A DNA stretch of 64,000 nt from Dipteronia dyeriana (Eukaryota; Streptophyta; Magnoliopsida; Sapindales; Sapindaceae): positions 10,001 through 74,000 of the forward strand of contig CM065300.1 in the NCBI GenBank assembly GCA_032871835.1, read 5' to 3'. Under the pieces are notes generated by a model that saw nothing but the letters and a program-made list of their open reading frames with translations, searched no databases and was not told the DNA's origin. Position numbers and translations under genes: made by a program. Positions 22,772-33,039 of the stretch are shown one piece after another. Numbering within the stretch: position 1 is the stretch's first letter; every line of letters begins with the position of its first letter.

Positions 22772-23560
22772 ATCGAGATCGGGAGCGGGAGCACTGTGCT
22801 AACTTTTTTTTACTTTACTGTATTTTATTTTATGTTTTTAAATTATTTTTTAAGCTTGGGAGCGGGAGCGGTTGTGGAAGCATTGAGGTAACTTACTTTT
22901 ACTTTCTTTTATTTTAATTTTTTAATACTGTTTTTTAAGCAGGGAAGCTAGAGCTGGAGCAAGAAAGGGTGCGGAAGCGTTGTTTTAACTTGTTTTACTT
23001 TCTTTCTTTTTTTTTAAATATTTTTTTTATGTTAGGGAGTTGGAGCTAAAGCGGGAGCACTAGGGTAACTTTCTTTTACTTTGTTCTCTTTTATTTTACT
23101 TCTTTTGAATTTGTTTTTCAAGATAGGAAGCTTGCGAGACAGCGGGAGAAGGAGCGAGAGTGGGAGTGCTGATGTGATTTTATTTTATTTACTTTTCCAA
23201 AATTGTCTTTTAAACCAGGGAACAGTATCAGGAGTAGGAGTGGGAACAAAAGCACTGGGGTAACTTTCTTTTATTTTACATTTTTAAAATTAGTTTTTAA
23301 GATTGTGAGCAGAAGCAGGAGCGTTGCAGTAACTTTATTTTACTTTACTTTCATTTGTTTTACTTAAAAAAAAACTATTTTTAAGCTCGGGAGCGGGAGC
23401 ATGAGTGGTAACGGTAGTGTTGAGGTAACTTTCTTTTACTTTACTTTCTTTTATTTTACATTTTTTAATTTTTTTAAAGATTACTTTTTAACCTTAGGAG
23501 TGGAAGCGGTAGCTGTAGTGGAAGTGTTGAGATAACTTTCTTTTACTTTATTTTATTTTA
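22772..23560 (+). repeat. GGGAGCGGG/T-rich tandem units, block 4
   Basis: Same unit family. The unit with GATAGGAAGCTTGCGAGACA at about 23,120 is matched, inverted, near both 39,560 and 37,640. Confidence 0.85.
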
Positions 23561-24134
23561 TTTTTCTGTTTGTGTTTATTTTTATTTAGTATTTGTTTGT
23601 TGGTCTTTATTTTTATTTTGTGTGTGTTTGTATATCTTGCTTGCTTCCCAATTGTGTGTATGTGTTTTATTTTTTCACTTGCTTATTATCTATGTATCTT
23701 GCTTTCTTACTTTGTGTGTTTATGTGTTTAATTTTTTACTTGCTTATTGTGTGTATATCTTACTTGCTTGCCTACCTATTATTTGTGTGTATCTTGCTTG
23801 TCTACTTGTGTGAGGGGGTTTGTTATTTATTGTGTTTGTGTTTTTTGTTTTGTTGCTTGCTTGCTTGTTTATTGTGTATATCTTGCTTGCTTAATTATTA
23901 TGTGTATCTTGTTTGCTTATTGTGTGTGCGTGTGTGTATATCTTGCTTGTTTGCTTATTGTGTTTGTGTGTATATCTTGTCTACTTGCTTGTTTGTTATT
24001 TACTGTGTGTGTTTACACGCGGTTAGCATGAGGTGTGTGTATATCTTACTTGTTTGCTTATTGTGTTTGTGTGTATATCTTGTCTACTTGCTTGTTTGTT
24101 ATTTATTGTGTGTTTGTGTGCGGTTAGCATGAGC
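23560..24134 (+). repeat. CTTGCTTG/TGTGTATATCTTG array, block 3 (inner left edge)
   Basis: This array ends with two copies of a roughly 100-bp unit, each closed by GGTTAGCATGAG (about 24,020 and 24,124). Copia element 1 starts three bases after the second. The mirror is 37,045-37,530; there the sequence continues into an M module, showing what was interrupted on the left. Confidence 0.87.
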
Positions 24135-24647
24135 CGTAAAGTTCTTATAAAATTGTGAGCAACATATGACGTTATATTTTATGTTTATGAAAAACCGAAT
24201 TGATTGGAATGTTTAAGTAAGTGAGAGTTAACTGGAAAAGCCCGTTTGATTGTGATCAATATTTGTTGGGCTCAGTGCACCTTAGCTACATTAAATAAAT
24301 GTAGGATATGGTATGGGCTATTGTATATGTGTGGACCTAGTATTCATTTTAGGACTAGTCATCCTATTAGGGTTGAGAATCCTTTATGGGTTAGGATTCT
24401 ATGAAGTTATACTATATATAGGGGGTCCTTACTCTCTCATAGAATGTATTACAGATTTGTCTCCCCATTAGGCAATCTGAGAAATGTGAGTAGAGAGTAG
24501 AAGACTCTCTATTGTTTTAACTATTTCTTTGTTTTATTTTCAGATTGGTTTTCTTGGATTATTCAATAGATTCGGGAAATTCAGGTACGAATTCATGCTT
24601 ATGTATTTAATACGAATATATATGTTTGATTACATACAACTTCAACA
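24135..24647 (+). repeat. 5' LTR of copia element 1 (513 bp)
   Basis: It matches 31,302-31,555 over its first half and the inverted LTR at 62,603-63,119 over its full length. It contains ACTATATATAGGGGGTCC, a TATA-like promoter at about 24,408-24,420. It ends TTCAACA directly before the primer-binding site. Confidence 0.9.
24408..24421 (+). promoter_or_regulatory. LTR promoter (TATA-like)
   Basis: ACTATATATAGG in the LTR, placed about 230 bp before the LTR end, is the likely U3 promoter of the element. The same motif is found in reverse (CTATATGTAG/TATAGTATAAC region) in the LTR at 62,603-63,119, slightly altered. Confidence 0.5.
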
Positions 24648-24648
24648 G

Positions 24649-24660
24649 TGTTATCAGAGC
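24649..24660 (+). other. Primer-binding site of copia element 1
   Basis: TGTTATCAGAGC, one base away from TGGTATCAGAGC, the usual complement of the 3' end of plant initiator tRNA-Met. It lies one base after the LTR end and fixes the LTR border and orientation. Confidence 0.85.
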
Positions 24661-24889
24661 ATTCATATTTTTGTATATGCTGAATATTTAAGTTATAATT
24701 ATTCATCTACTGTTCTTAAATATTGATACACGTTGAATCCATTAGAGAAAAAAAAAAGCTGGTGTTTGATGATTTGTTTCTATATTAAATGTGATGATAG
24801 GATTCGAACAGAGTATGAATAAGAATTTAGAATCAAGTTTTAAATCAACCCAGATATAGGATTTTTCCCTATCTGTGATCAATGCCATT

Positions 24890-25280
24890 TAGACATGACC
24901 ACTGTTCGGTTTGAACAGTGGAATCGAACCGTAACCCTGTGAAATGAACCGTAATCGTAACCGTGGAACAGATTCCAGAACCGTGGGGGAGGCATTTCGG
25001 TTTCGGTTCCTCCTCTGAAAAAATCACTCTGGAAACGGCAGTTCGAACCGACTATTCAGTTTCGGTTCGGAACCGTCGGTTCTAATTTTTTTTTAATTTT
25101 TTTTTCTTATTCTAAATTGTAAAAAAAAAAGAATTGAACCGGTGGAACCAGACCGGAATCGATGGAATCAAAATCAGAATCAGAACTGTTGGCCGGTGTT
25201 TCCTGTTCTGGCTTTTTCCAGAATCGGAACAGGTGGTTCCGAACCGGAATCGGAACCGGTTGGAACCGTGGGCATGCATA
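24890..25280. mobile_element. hAT-like MITE inside the copia leader (391 bp)
   Basis: The element starts TAGACATGACCACTG and ends CCGTGGGCATGCATA (imperfect inverted ends). It is flanked by perfect 8-bp duplications ATGCCATT at 24,882-24,889 and 25,281-25,288. The interior is rich in GGAACCGGAACC and GGTTCGGAACC motifs and carries no transposase. Copia element 2 lacks it at the equivalent leader position, so it inserted after the two copies separated. Confidence 0.88.
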
Positions 25281-26609
25281 ATGCCATTCAACCCAGATCC
25301 ACCATAGTTTTCCTCTTGGGTCAACGCCATCAACCCAGCCAACCCAAACCCGTTGCTTCTCGGGTCAACATCACAGGCGATAGCTTTTGCTGCTTTTTAT
25401 ATCGTTTTGTGCCGATGAACCAGGTCGGTAGTTGATCGCCACCCAGACGAAGGCAAGTCAACCACGCGAATCGATCGCCCAAGACTCGTGATTGGAGGCC
25501 GATCGATCGTGATCCACCCCAGATCTCTTCATTTGAGATTCGCAAGTGGATTGGGTCTCGTTGGGCCGTTGTGCGTTGCCTTCAGGTAACAGATGGGTTG
25601 AGAGGCGGCGGCGACAGTCCTAGGGTTTCCAGAACGCTGATTTTGCTTGTGCCACATTTTAAGAATTTAATATTCTTGAGGGACTGATTTGTAATTATTT
25701 TGGGCTTTTTTGTGTTTTTGATAAATTGATGGGGTTAATTTGAAATTACCAAAACTTATTGGACCACTTTGCAATTTTGAAATAGTTTTGGGGTCAATTT
25801 ATAATTAATAAAAAGTTATGGAATCATTTTGTAATTTTCAAAAGTTTTTTTAGCCAATTTATAATTATCAAAATTTACTGCATCTGTTTGTAATTTTGAC
25901 AAAATTCAGGGGTCGATTTGTAATTGTTGAATCTTAAGGGGTCTTTTTGTAATTTAGCAAAATCAAGGGCCGTTTTTATAAATTTCCAAAAGGGGTTTTG
26001 GAAAAATTACAGTTGATAATCTTTGTGATTTCGGTTGGTTATGTTTCTACGTAGTAGACTAATCATTAAACTTTCATATTGATTATTTTGTTGAAATTAA
26101 TAATCTGTTTTGTATATTCTCGTGAATCGGATGGTTATGTTTTCACGTAGTGGCTAATCATTTCGATTTTGAGAATTTAGTTGACTGACGATTATTAATT
26201 TGATAGTTTTAATAATTGATTGAATACTCTCGTAATTTGGATGATTATATTTCACGTAGTGACTAATCATTAAAGATTTTGAGATATTCGTCGGTAATCA
26301 GTTATTAAATTTGAACTGCAAAGATGAAAATGTTTGTGTTAATCATATCCGTAGGAGAGTTATCACATGTGATATGTGATGTTCTTCTTCATAGGAGGTT
26401 CATCATCTTGAGGTATTCATCTATATAAACTGCAATAATGGAAACTATATACATGTTTTAATCATCTCCGTAGGAGGTTTATCATCTTGAGGAATTCATT
26501 TATAGAATGTATTGATTTTTGCCCAATCACATGTTGAATTTTATTTCTATAAATGTTTTGACTGTTATCTTATATGCATGAAATCCTTTGTTTTGAAATT
26601 CAGTTTTCA
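25281..26609 (+). repeat. Leader of copia element 1 with two kinds of tandem repeats
   Basis: 25,725-25,990 holds roughly 30-35 bp repeats of the form GGGGTCAATTTGTAATTTTG. 26,020-26,300 holds three diverged units with TGGTTATGTTTTCACGTAGT followed by GACTAATCATT. 26,340-26,500 repeats ATCTCCGTAGGAGGTT...ATCATCTTGAGG. The same series appears inverted at 61,020-61,880 in element 2, so it belongs to the family and is not a later insertion. Confidence 0.75.
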
Positions 26610-27360
26610 ATGTCAACGACTTTGCTTCGCAATTGTCTGCTATTAATACTTTGGATGAGACTAATTTCGAAGAATGGATAAAGACTCTCACTGCTGTTCT
26701 AGCTCTTTGGGGTATAGACCTTTCGTTACATGAGAAGAAGCCTTCTAAACTCACTGATGGGAGTATTGCTAAACAGAGGTCTTATCGAAAGAAGTGGAAA
26801 GAGTCTAATCGGAAATGTTTGATGATCATGCGTTTGTCCATTGCCAAAACCATTAAGAAAAGTATTCCAAAATGTAAGGATGCAAAGGCTTTTCTTAAAG
26901 CTGTAAAGTATCTGAGCCAGCTGGCGACAACGGTTTATGATGGTATCGGTGATGTTCGTGAGCATATTATGAAGATGACTAATATGGCCATGAAATTGAG
27001 GGATCTGGATACCGAGATCTCCGACTCTCACCTTGTATGGAAAGTCCTTGAGTCTCTTCCAAGTGACTTTGATGTTCTGAAAACCTCTTATAATGCTCAA
27101 GAGGCTGAATGGACTTTAGACCAAATGACTGTCATAGTGGTCCAGGAGGAATAGACTATTCACAAGAGTAAGAAACAAAGTGCTCATATGGTTATTAACA
27201 ACAACAAGGGTAAGAAGAAGTTCAATGGGGGTAAGAAGTTTAAACAATATGGAAAGAAAGCTGGCAAGACTAATGGATTCATTAAGGCTAAGGATGATGA
27301 TATGAAAGGCAAGTGTTTCTGGTGTAGCAAGAAAGGCAATATGAAAAAGGATTGATTCAA
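26610..27360 (+). pseudogene. Gag of copia element 1 (broken)
   Basis: Capsid/nucleocapsid polyprotein of a Ty1/copia element, which would package the RNA. Readable segments include LSAINTLDETNFEEW, LALWGIDLSL, LVWKVLESLPSDFDVL and EAEWTLDQMTVIVVQEE. A stop follows at 27,152, after which KGKCFWCSKKGNMKKD gives the zinc knuckle region near 27,305-27,352. The knuckle is damaged: the His is Asn and the last Cys is a stop. A segment present in element 2 (around SGKFKKRSKAERG) is deleted here. The true start codon is unclear, since the frame is open upstream of 26,633 and the ATG at 26,610 is in another frame. Confidence 0.85.
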
Positions 27361-27442
27361 GTTTAAGAAACACATACAAGGTACCTCTTTAGCTCACGTA
27401 TGTTTTGAATCTAATTTGATTGATGTCCCTTTGATTTCTTAG

Positions 27443-27700
27443 TGGATTGATTCTGGAGCTACTATTCACGTTACGAATTCTTTACAGAGCTTCAGAAGCA
27501 TAAGAAAACCAAGGGATAAAGAAGCTGTCGTTTTCATGGGAAATGGAGAGAAGGCTTTAGTTGAGTTTATAGGAGTTGTTAGATTACCTTTAGCTTCAGG
27601 AAAGTTTTTAGATTAGTTTATGTTGCTTTTGTTCCTTCTCTCAGACATAATTTGATTTTCATTTCTAAGTTGGATATTAGTGGCTATCGTTTTGAATTCA
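27443..27700 (+). pseudogene. Aspartic protease region of copia element 1 (broken)
   Basis: WIDSGATIHVTN (27,443-27,478) carries the DSG catalytic motif of the retroviral-type protease that would cut Gag-Pol. A stop lies directly before it, and the frame is lost again near 27,600 after LPLASGK. Element 2 lacks this motif altogether through a deletion of roughly 110 bp. Confidence 0.8.
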
Positions 27701-27859
27701 TTAATAAAGGATTTGCTCTTAATCATGGTTCTATTCTCATTGGTTCTGGTTTTTTGTTTGATGGTTTGTATAAATTGAATTTACACTCTGATTTAGTAAG
27801 TGAATGTTCTCGTTCCACTGCTGTGATAAATTCTACCATTGGATCTAAACGCTAGAGAG

Positions 27860-28650
27860 AAAATTGTTTGTCCATGCTATGGTATAGACGTTTAGGCTAT
27901 ATATTCAAAGATCGAATAGAAAGATTAGTCAGAAATGGGATTCTTGATTCACTTGACTTTTCAGATTTTGAGTCTTGTGTTAATTGTTGAAAGGTTAAAT
28001 GACAAGAGCTAAAAAGAAAGGGGCTACTAGAAGTCAAAATTTGTTGGAAATTATCCATACCGATATATGTGGGCCATTTTCACCCGCCACACTTGGTGGA
28101 TATAAATATTTCATTTCTTTCACTGATGATTTCTCGCGTTATGGTTACATCTATCTCATTCACAAGAAATCCGAAGCCTTAGATATCTTCAAAATATATA
28201 AGGCTGAGGTTGAATTGAAATTAGAAAGAAAGATCAAATGTGTTAGACCTGATCGTGGGGGTGAATATTATGGTAGGTATGGTGAAGCTGGTCAGAATCT
28301 TGGTCCGTTTACGAGGTTTTTGCAAGAATGTGAGATTGGTGCTCAATACACTATGCCTGGTGAACATGAGCAGAATGGAGTTTCTGAAAGGCGGAATCGT
28401 ACATTAATGGACATGGTAAAAAGTATGATCAGTACGAGTTCTTTGCCTAAATTTTTGTGGGGAGATGCATTAAAGATGGCAACTTACATTCTTAATAGAG
28501 TTCCCAGCAAATCTGTGCCTAAGACTCCGTTTGAAATGTGGTTTGGTTCGAAGCCAAAATTAAATCACATGAGAGTATAGGGGTGTCCTGTAGAAGTGAT
28601 GCCTTATGATCCTAATTTGAAAAAACTGGATTTTAAGACAGTTAGTGCAT
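27860..28650 (+). pseudogene. Integrase of copia element 1 (broken)
   Basis: Inserts element DNA into the host genome. In the N-terminal zinc-binding part the usual His residues have become Tyr (WYRRLGYI), with CVNC following before a stop. The catalytic core is long and open at 27,999-28,580: [32 protein letters not shown] and [16 protein letters not shown] carry the D, D and E positions. It ends [16 protein letters not shown], followed by a stop (28,578) inside the normally continuous WGCP motif. Confidence 0.9.
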
Positions 28651-28679
28651 TTTTTTTATGGGATATGATATAGATTTTA

Positions 28680-29030
28680 TTGTCCTACATACTCTATGAG
28701 GATAGTTGAATCTAAACGTGATGTATTCTTGGAGGAAGGTAATGAAGTTGAGAAGAATATGCAAACTCAGGATTTTGAGTTTAAGGAGGACAAATCGGGT
28801 GATCCGACATCTTCTACTTCATTGGATATTGTCATAACACCTCTCTTGGAGCATCATGATGATTTTCTATCTGAACAAGAAGATGAGTCTTTGCCAGTTG
28901 TTGTTGAACCTCAACCAGTTATTTATGAGCCCGAGCCAGCTATTGATGAACCCCAGCTAGTCGTTGATGAGCCACAACCAGTTGTTGATGTTCCTTTAAG
29001 GAGATCTCAGAGAGTCTGAAGATCTGCCAT
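28680..29030 (+). pseudogene. Linker between integrase and reverse transcriptase, copia element 1
   Basis: An acidic, Glu/Pro/Val-rich linker with repeats of the form DEPQPVV (about 28,890-29,000), ending PLRRSQRV. It is normal for plant copia polyproteins that the reverse transcriptase begins a short way after RRSxRxR. Frameshifts occur on both sides. Confidence 0.7.
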
Positions 29031-29119
29031 TCCTGATGATTATATTGTTTATTTACAGGAGCATGATTTTGACTAAGGAGTGGATGACGATCCTAGGAAT
29101 TATGATCAAGCTGTTCAGA

Positions 29120-29866
29120 GCCTTCAATCGTCAAATGATCGATGAACTGCGATCCATGGATACAAATCGTGTTTGGGATTTAGTTGAACTACCTGATGGT
29201 TGCAAGCCCATTGGCTGCAAATGGGTTTTTAAGACTAAACGAGACCCTAAAGGCAATGTTGAGAGACATAAAGCTAGACTTGTAGCGAAAGGGTTCAGTC
29301 AAAAGGAAGGTATTGATTATACCGAGACTTTTTCGCCTGTCTCTTCGAAAGATGCCTTTAGGATTATTATGGCCTTAGTTGCTCATTTTGATTTAGAGCT
29401 GCATCAAATGGACGTGAAAATTGCTTTCTTAAATAGAGATCTCATAAAGGATGTATACATGATGCAACCTGAAGGTTTTCAGGTGGTTGGAAAGGAACAT
29501 ACGGTTTGTAAGCTCAGAAAATCCATTTATGGTCTGAAACAAGCTTCAAGGCAATGATATTTGAAATTTGATGAAGTCGTTACATCATATGGTTTTGTTG
29601 AAAATTCGAGATCATTGCATATACCACAAGGTCGGTGGGAGCAATTTTATTTTTCTTATACTGTATGATGATGATATTTTGCTCGCTAGCAATAATTTGA
29701 GGTTGCTGCATGATACCAAGAATTTTCTATCTCGTAGCTTTGAAATGAAGAATCTTAGGGAAGCCTCTTATGTCCTTGGTATTGAGATACAACATGATAG
29801 TTCACATGGTTTGCTTGGATTATCTCAAAAGGCTACAGTGATAAGGTACTATAGAGGTTTAATATG
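29120..29866 (+). pseudogene. Reverse transcriptase of copia element 1 (broken)
   Basis: Copies element RNA to DNA. Segments: NRVWDLVELPDG, CKWVFKTKRDPKGNVERHKA, LVAKGFSQKEGIDYTETFSP, MDVKIAFLN and LRKSIYGLKQASRQ. A TGA replaces Trp before YLKFDEVV at 29,555. The catalytic YVDD is altered to YDDD in LYDDDILLASNN (about 29,665-29,700). A further frameshift occurs after SYGFVEN. With the altered YxDD and the stop it cannot be active. Confidence 0.9.
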
Positions 29867-29989
29867 AGTGTTTGTTCCCCAAGTGAGGTACCTATTGTGA
29901 AAGGAGATAAACTTACAAAGCTATAGTATCCCCGAAATGAGCTAGGACGTTCTCAAATGAAAGATGTCCCATATTCATCTACGGTTGGC

Positions 29990-30640
29990 AGTTTGATGTA
30001 TGCACAAGTTTGTACACGTCCTGATATTGCTTTTGCAATTAGTGTACTTGGCAGATTTCAAAGTAATCCCGACATTCATCATTAGACAGCAGCAAAGAAA
30101 CTTATGTGTTATCTACAGCGAACAAAGGATTTCATGCTCACTTATAGGCGTTCAAACCTATTGGAAGTTGTTGGCTATACAGATGCGGATTTTACTGGTT
30201 GTACAGATAATCTAAAATCCACTTCAGGTTTTGTGTTTATGTTGGCTGGTGGAGCCATATCGTGGAAGAGTGTCAAGCAAACACTTACAACTTCATCTAC
30301 TATGCAAGCTGAGTTTATGGCATGTTATGAGGCAACAATCCAAGCAGTTTGGTTGTAGAATTTCATTTCACGGTTACAGATTGTCGATTCCATTTCTAAG
30401 CCATTGACAATCTATTGTGACAATTCCGTAACAGTTTTTTTTCTCTAAGAACAATAAAAGGTCTTCGAGATCTAAACATATGGAGATCAAGTATCTTATG
30501 GTTATCGAGAAAGTTCAAGAGTTGCAAACTTCTATTATTCATATTGCCACAGAAGAGATGATAGTTGATCCCCTAACCAAGGGACTATCTCCAAAGGTTT
30601 TTAAAGGGCATGTTACCCGTATGGGGTTGGTAGATAGTTA
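29990..30640 (+). pseudogene. RNase H region of copia element 1 (broken)
   Basis: Removes RNA from the RNA:DNA hybrid during reverse transcription. VGYTDADFTGCTDN, SGFVFMLAGGAISWKS, STMQAEFMACYEA and YCDNS carry the catalytic Asp/Glu positions. It is preceded by AQVCTRPDIAFAISVLGRF in a shifted frame. A stop follows AVWL at 30,357. The final part (HIEIKYL-like, then DPLTKGLSPKVF near 30,575) is recognisable in other frames. Confidence 0.88.
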
Positions 30641-30644
30641 TGAT

Positions 30645-31300
30645 ATGCTTGATTAGTGGGAGTTATGTTTTGTTTTTAAATTAACTGCAGTTTTCTGTTT
30701 AATAAAATTTTATTCTCTAGAATATATTTGTACATTGTATATAAATGTTATTTGCCATGATATGCGCGCATGTATGTTTTTATTACGGCAGGATGTCTCA
30801 AAGCTTTTAGCTTTGAGGGGGCACTTCACTCATAAGATATAAAGGTTCCACCGATGAGTGAATATTACTTAAGACAGAAGAATTTGCTCGTCTTAAGGGA
30901 GGTTGAACTCATGGTCAAAGTGTTTGGCCAATGAGTGTAAAATTCTTAAGACATTAAGTTTGCTCGTCTTAAGCTGCTTCGTATTATGCGAAGTGGGACC
31001 TATATGGAAATAGGCATGATGATCACATTTGCATGTAATTTCCATACCACACATACAAACCATTTTACCCGGGTAGGTATAGCTAAGAGTATTTTGATTA
31101 CATATGGTCTTATGTTGATTAAAGATGTAATGATCTATGTGGTTGGATATTTGAGGTTTTATTGGACTAAGGAGAAGGAAGGTGTTACTATCTTAAACAT
31201 TCATTGTGGTCACATATAATTGTTTGTCAATTCGGAGAGTCGTTTTCTAAAATGAATTTTAAATCTAAAATAATAATGTCTATATAGCTCAAGTGGGAGA
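30645..31300 (+). other. 3' untranslated part and polypurine tract of copia element 1
   Basis: Non-coding stretch between the end of pol and the 3' LTR. It holds two related segments containing TTGCTCGTCTTAAG (about 30,885 and 30,960), each preceded by a sequence with CAATGAGTG or GATGAGTG. It ends in AAGTGGGAGA (31,291-31,300), the purine tract that primes plus-strand synthesis, directly before the 3' LTR. Confidence 0.75.
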
Positions 31301-31301
31301 A

Positions 31302-31555
31302 TGTAAGGTTCTTATAAAATTGTGAGCAACATATGAAGTTATATTTTATGTTTATGAAAAACCGAATTGATTGGAATGTTTAAGTAAGTGAGAGTTGATC
31401 GGAAAAACCCGTTTGATTGTGAACAATATTTGTTGGGCTCGGTGCACCTTAGCTACATTAAATAAATGTAGGATATGGTATGGACTATAGTATATGTGTG
31501 AGCCTAGTATTCCTTTTAGGACTAGTCATTCTATTAGGGTTGAGAATTCTTTATG
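31302..31555 (+). repeat. Truncated 3' LTR of copia element 1
   Basis: It starts TGTAAGGTTCTTATAAAATTG and follows the first 254 bp of the 5' LTR with scattered substitutions. It stops at CTTTATG (31,555), where the 5' LTR continues GGTTAGGATTC. Unrelated sequence follows. The missing half is not found on the far side of the next element, so a deletion or rearrangement took it rather than a simple insertion. Confidence 0.88.
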
Positions 31556-31699
31556 TGATGTAGAACAAGTGGCTGAGTCCTACATGGCTTGGTGGGACCA
31601 TCATAAATTCAAGATTAAATGACCTTAATTGAAGGGAATCGGTGAGATCTTCAGAAGTCAACTTGAGTTGAAAGGTCTAGATTTTCTTCTTTTAATCTC

Positions 31700-32929
31700 T
31701 TGATCTCATTTTTGTTCTTTAATCTTGAGCTCTCAAACTTGGCCATGTAGTCCTTGAGATCCATCCTATCCATACTTCCATTTGTGGTTTGTGATGAAGA
31801 TCCATCATCACTTGAGTAGTCTCCCTCTTAACTATCATTTTGTTATTCACTAGCATCTTTGCTCCTAAGAGAGGATGTAAATGATATGAAGTTAGCCATG
31901 AGTTCTTCATCATCCGAAGACTCATCTCCTTCATTAGAGTCATCACTTTCACTCCATGTGGCAGCCATCACTTTTCCCTTCTTCTTATTCTTGTGATTTG
32001 CACATTCCGGGGTAAAGTGACCTATTCCACCACATTCATAGCATTGGACTCCTTTCTTATCGGTCTTCTCTTGCCTAGGCTCAAACTTCTTGAAGGGAGC
32101 CTTTTTCTTCAAGTCTTGACCTTTGGATCCAAAGCCTTTCTTATCGGACTTGTAGAATTTCTTGAACTTTCTCATTAGCAAGTCCATCTCTTCATCCGAG
32201 TCATCACCTTCCTCTTTCTCAACTTTGGAGGCTTTCAAAGCAATATCTTTTTGCTTCTTTGATGGTGTGGGGTTAGGACATTTCCTAGATTCATATGCTA
32301 GAAGCCTCCCAATCACTTCACTTGGCTTCATGTTCTTGTAACCACTATTTTCTTCCAAAGCCGTCACCTTGGACTCAAACCTATCTGGTAGAGATCTCAT
32401 AATCTTCTGCTAGATCTTCCTATCCGAATAAGGATCACCAAGTTGATGACTTTGGTTCACAATGTCCATCAACCTTATTTCAAAATCATTGAAGCACTCG
32501 TTCTCATCCACATCTTGAGCAATTCAAATTGCGTTTGGAGAACTTGAAGCTTCGATTCCTTAACCACGTCGGCTCCCTCATGTGCAACTTCTAGGATGTC
32601 CCATGCTTCCTTAGCTATCCTAGTATTTTGAACCAACTTGTATTGGTTATCATCCATTGCACAAAGTATGGCATGCATTGCCTTCATATTCCACTTTGAA
32701 GCCACAAACTCTTGTGCATTCCACTGAGCCTTTGGTTTGAGTACATCATCTCCTCCATCTACGGGAGTCATCATGAGTGGAGTGTAGCCATCTTTAACTG
32801 CCATCCGTGCCCTATCATGAATTTGGCATATGTACGACTCCATCTTTCCTTTCCAAGAGGCATAATTCTACCCGGTGAGGAATGGAGGTCTAGTGCTGGA
32901 AGTTCCTCATTGCCACTGTTTCCACTCAT
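31700..32929 (-). pseudogene. Gag of the second retroelement (broken)
   Basis: Starts MSGNSGNEELPALDL at 32,929. After RIMPLGKERW the frame shifts into ICQIHDRARMAVKDGYTP. The core resembles plant copia Gag (UBN2-like): MKAMHAILCAMDDNQY, RIAKEAWDILEVAHEG, VKESKLQVLQTQFELLKM, then DENECFNDFEIRLMDI in another frame, a stop before QKIMRSLPDRFESKVTALEE, and RLLAYESRK. A basic/acidic linker follows, then a zinc knuckle CYECGGIGHFTPEC (C-x2-C-x4-H-x4-C, about 32,005-32,046), a Ser/Asp-rich tail and a short predicted coiled coil (KNKNEIKRLKEENLDL). It would bind and package element RNA. At least two frameshifts and two stops are present. Confidence 0.85.
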
Positions 32930-33027
32930 TGTGTTTATGAATGAATGATATGAATGGTCAACACAAACAAACAAAATGCAACACACACCAAAATGAGCAA
33001 GGATCACCTATGTATGTCTAGGAACCT

Positions 33028-33039
33028 GCTCTGATACCA
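33028..33039 (-). other. Primer-binding site of the second retroelement
   Basis: TGGTATCAGAGC on the minus strand, an exact match to the usual initiator tRNA-Met complement. It lies about 100 bp upstream of the gag start and fixes the LTR on the high-coordinate side. Confidence 0.85.

Larger units (their letters stand above)
2985..24134 (+). repeat. Left arm of a giant imperfect inverted repeat
   Basis: Read inward from 2,985, this segment is collinear with the reverse complement of 53,675 back to 37,045. Matching landmarks, in order: the low-copy stretch at 2,985-4,780; GATGTA hexamers; the ATATTAGAAG minisatellite; GGGAGCGGG units; CTTGC arrays; the element at 17,578-18,530; GTAGAA arrays; the AACCAAACTGTTGTCTGATT stretch near 18,600; the hAT-like element at 22,311; and the GGTTAGCATGAG end module at 24,124. 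The left arm is longer mainly because it carries one extra copy of the array plus CTTGC block (about 6 kb) and a private hAT insertion. It ends exactly where copia element 1 begins. Confidence 0.85.
24135..31555 (+). mobile_element. Ty1/copia retrotransposon 1, decayed, 3' LTR truncated
   Basis: Order of parts: 5' LTR 24,135-24,647, primer-binding site 24,649-24,660, long leader, gag, protease, integrase, reverse transcriptase, RNase H, purine tract 31,291-31,300, 3' LTR remnant 31,302-31,555. Integrase before reverse transcriptase is the Ty1/copia order. Many stops and frameshifts make it non-coding today. The LTR starts CGTAAAG where the 3' copy starts TGTAAGG. A private MITE lies in the leader. 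No target duplication can be tested because the 3' LTR is cut off where the next retroelement begins. Confidence 0.93.
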
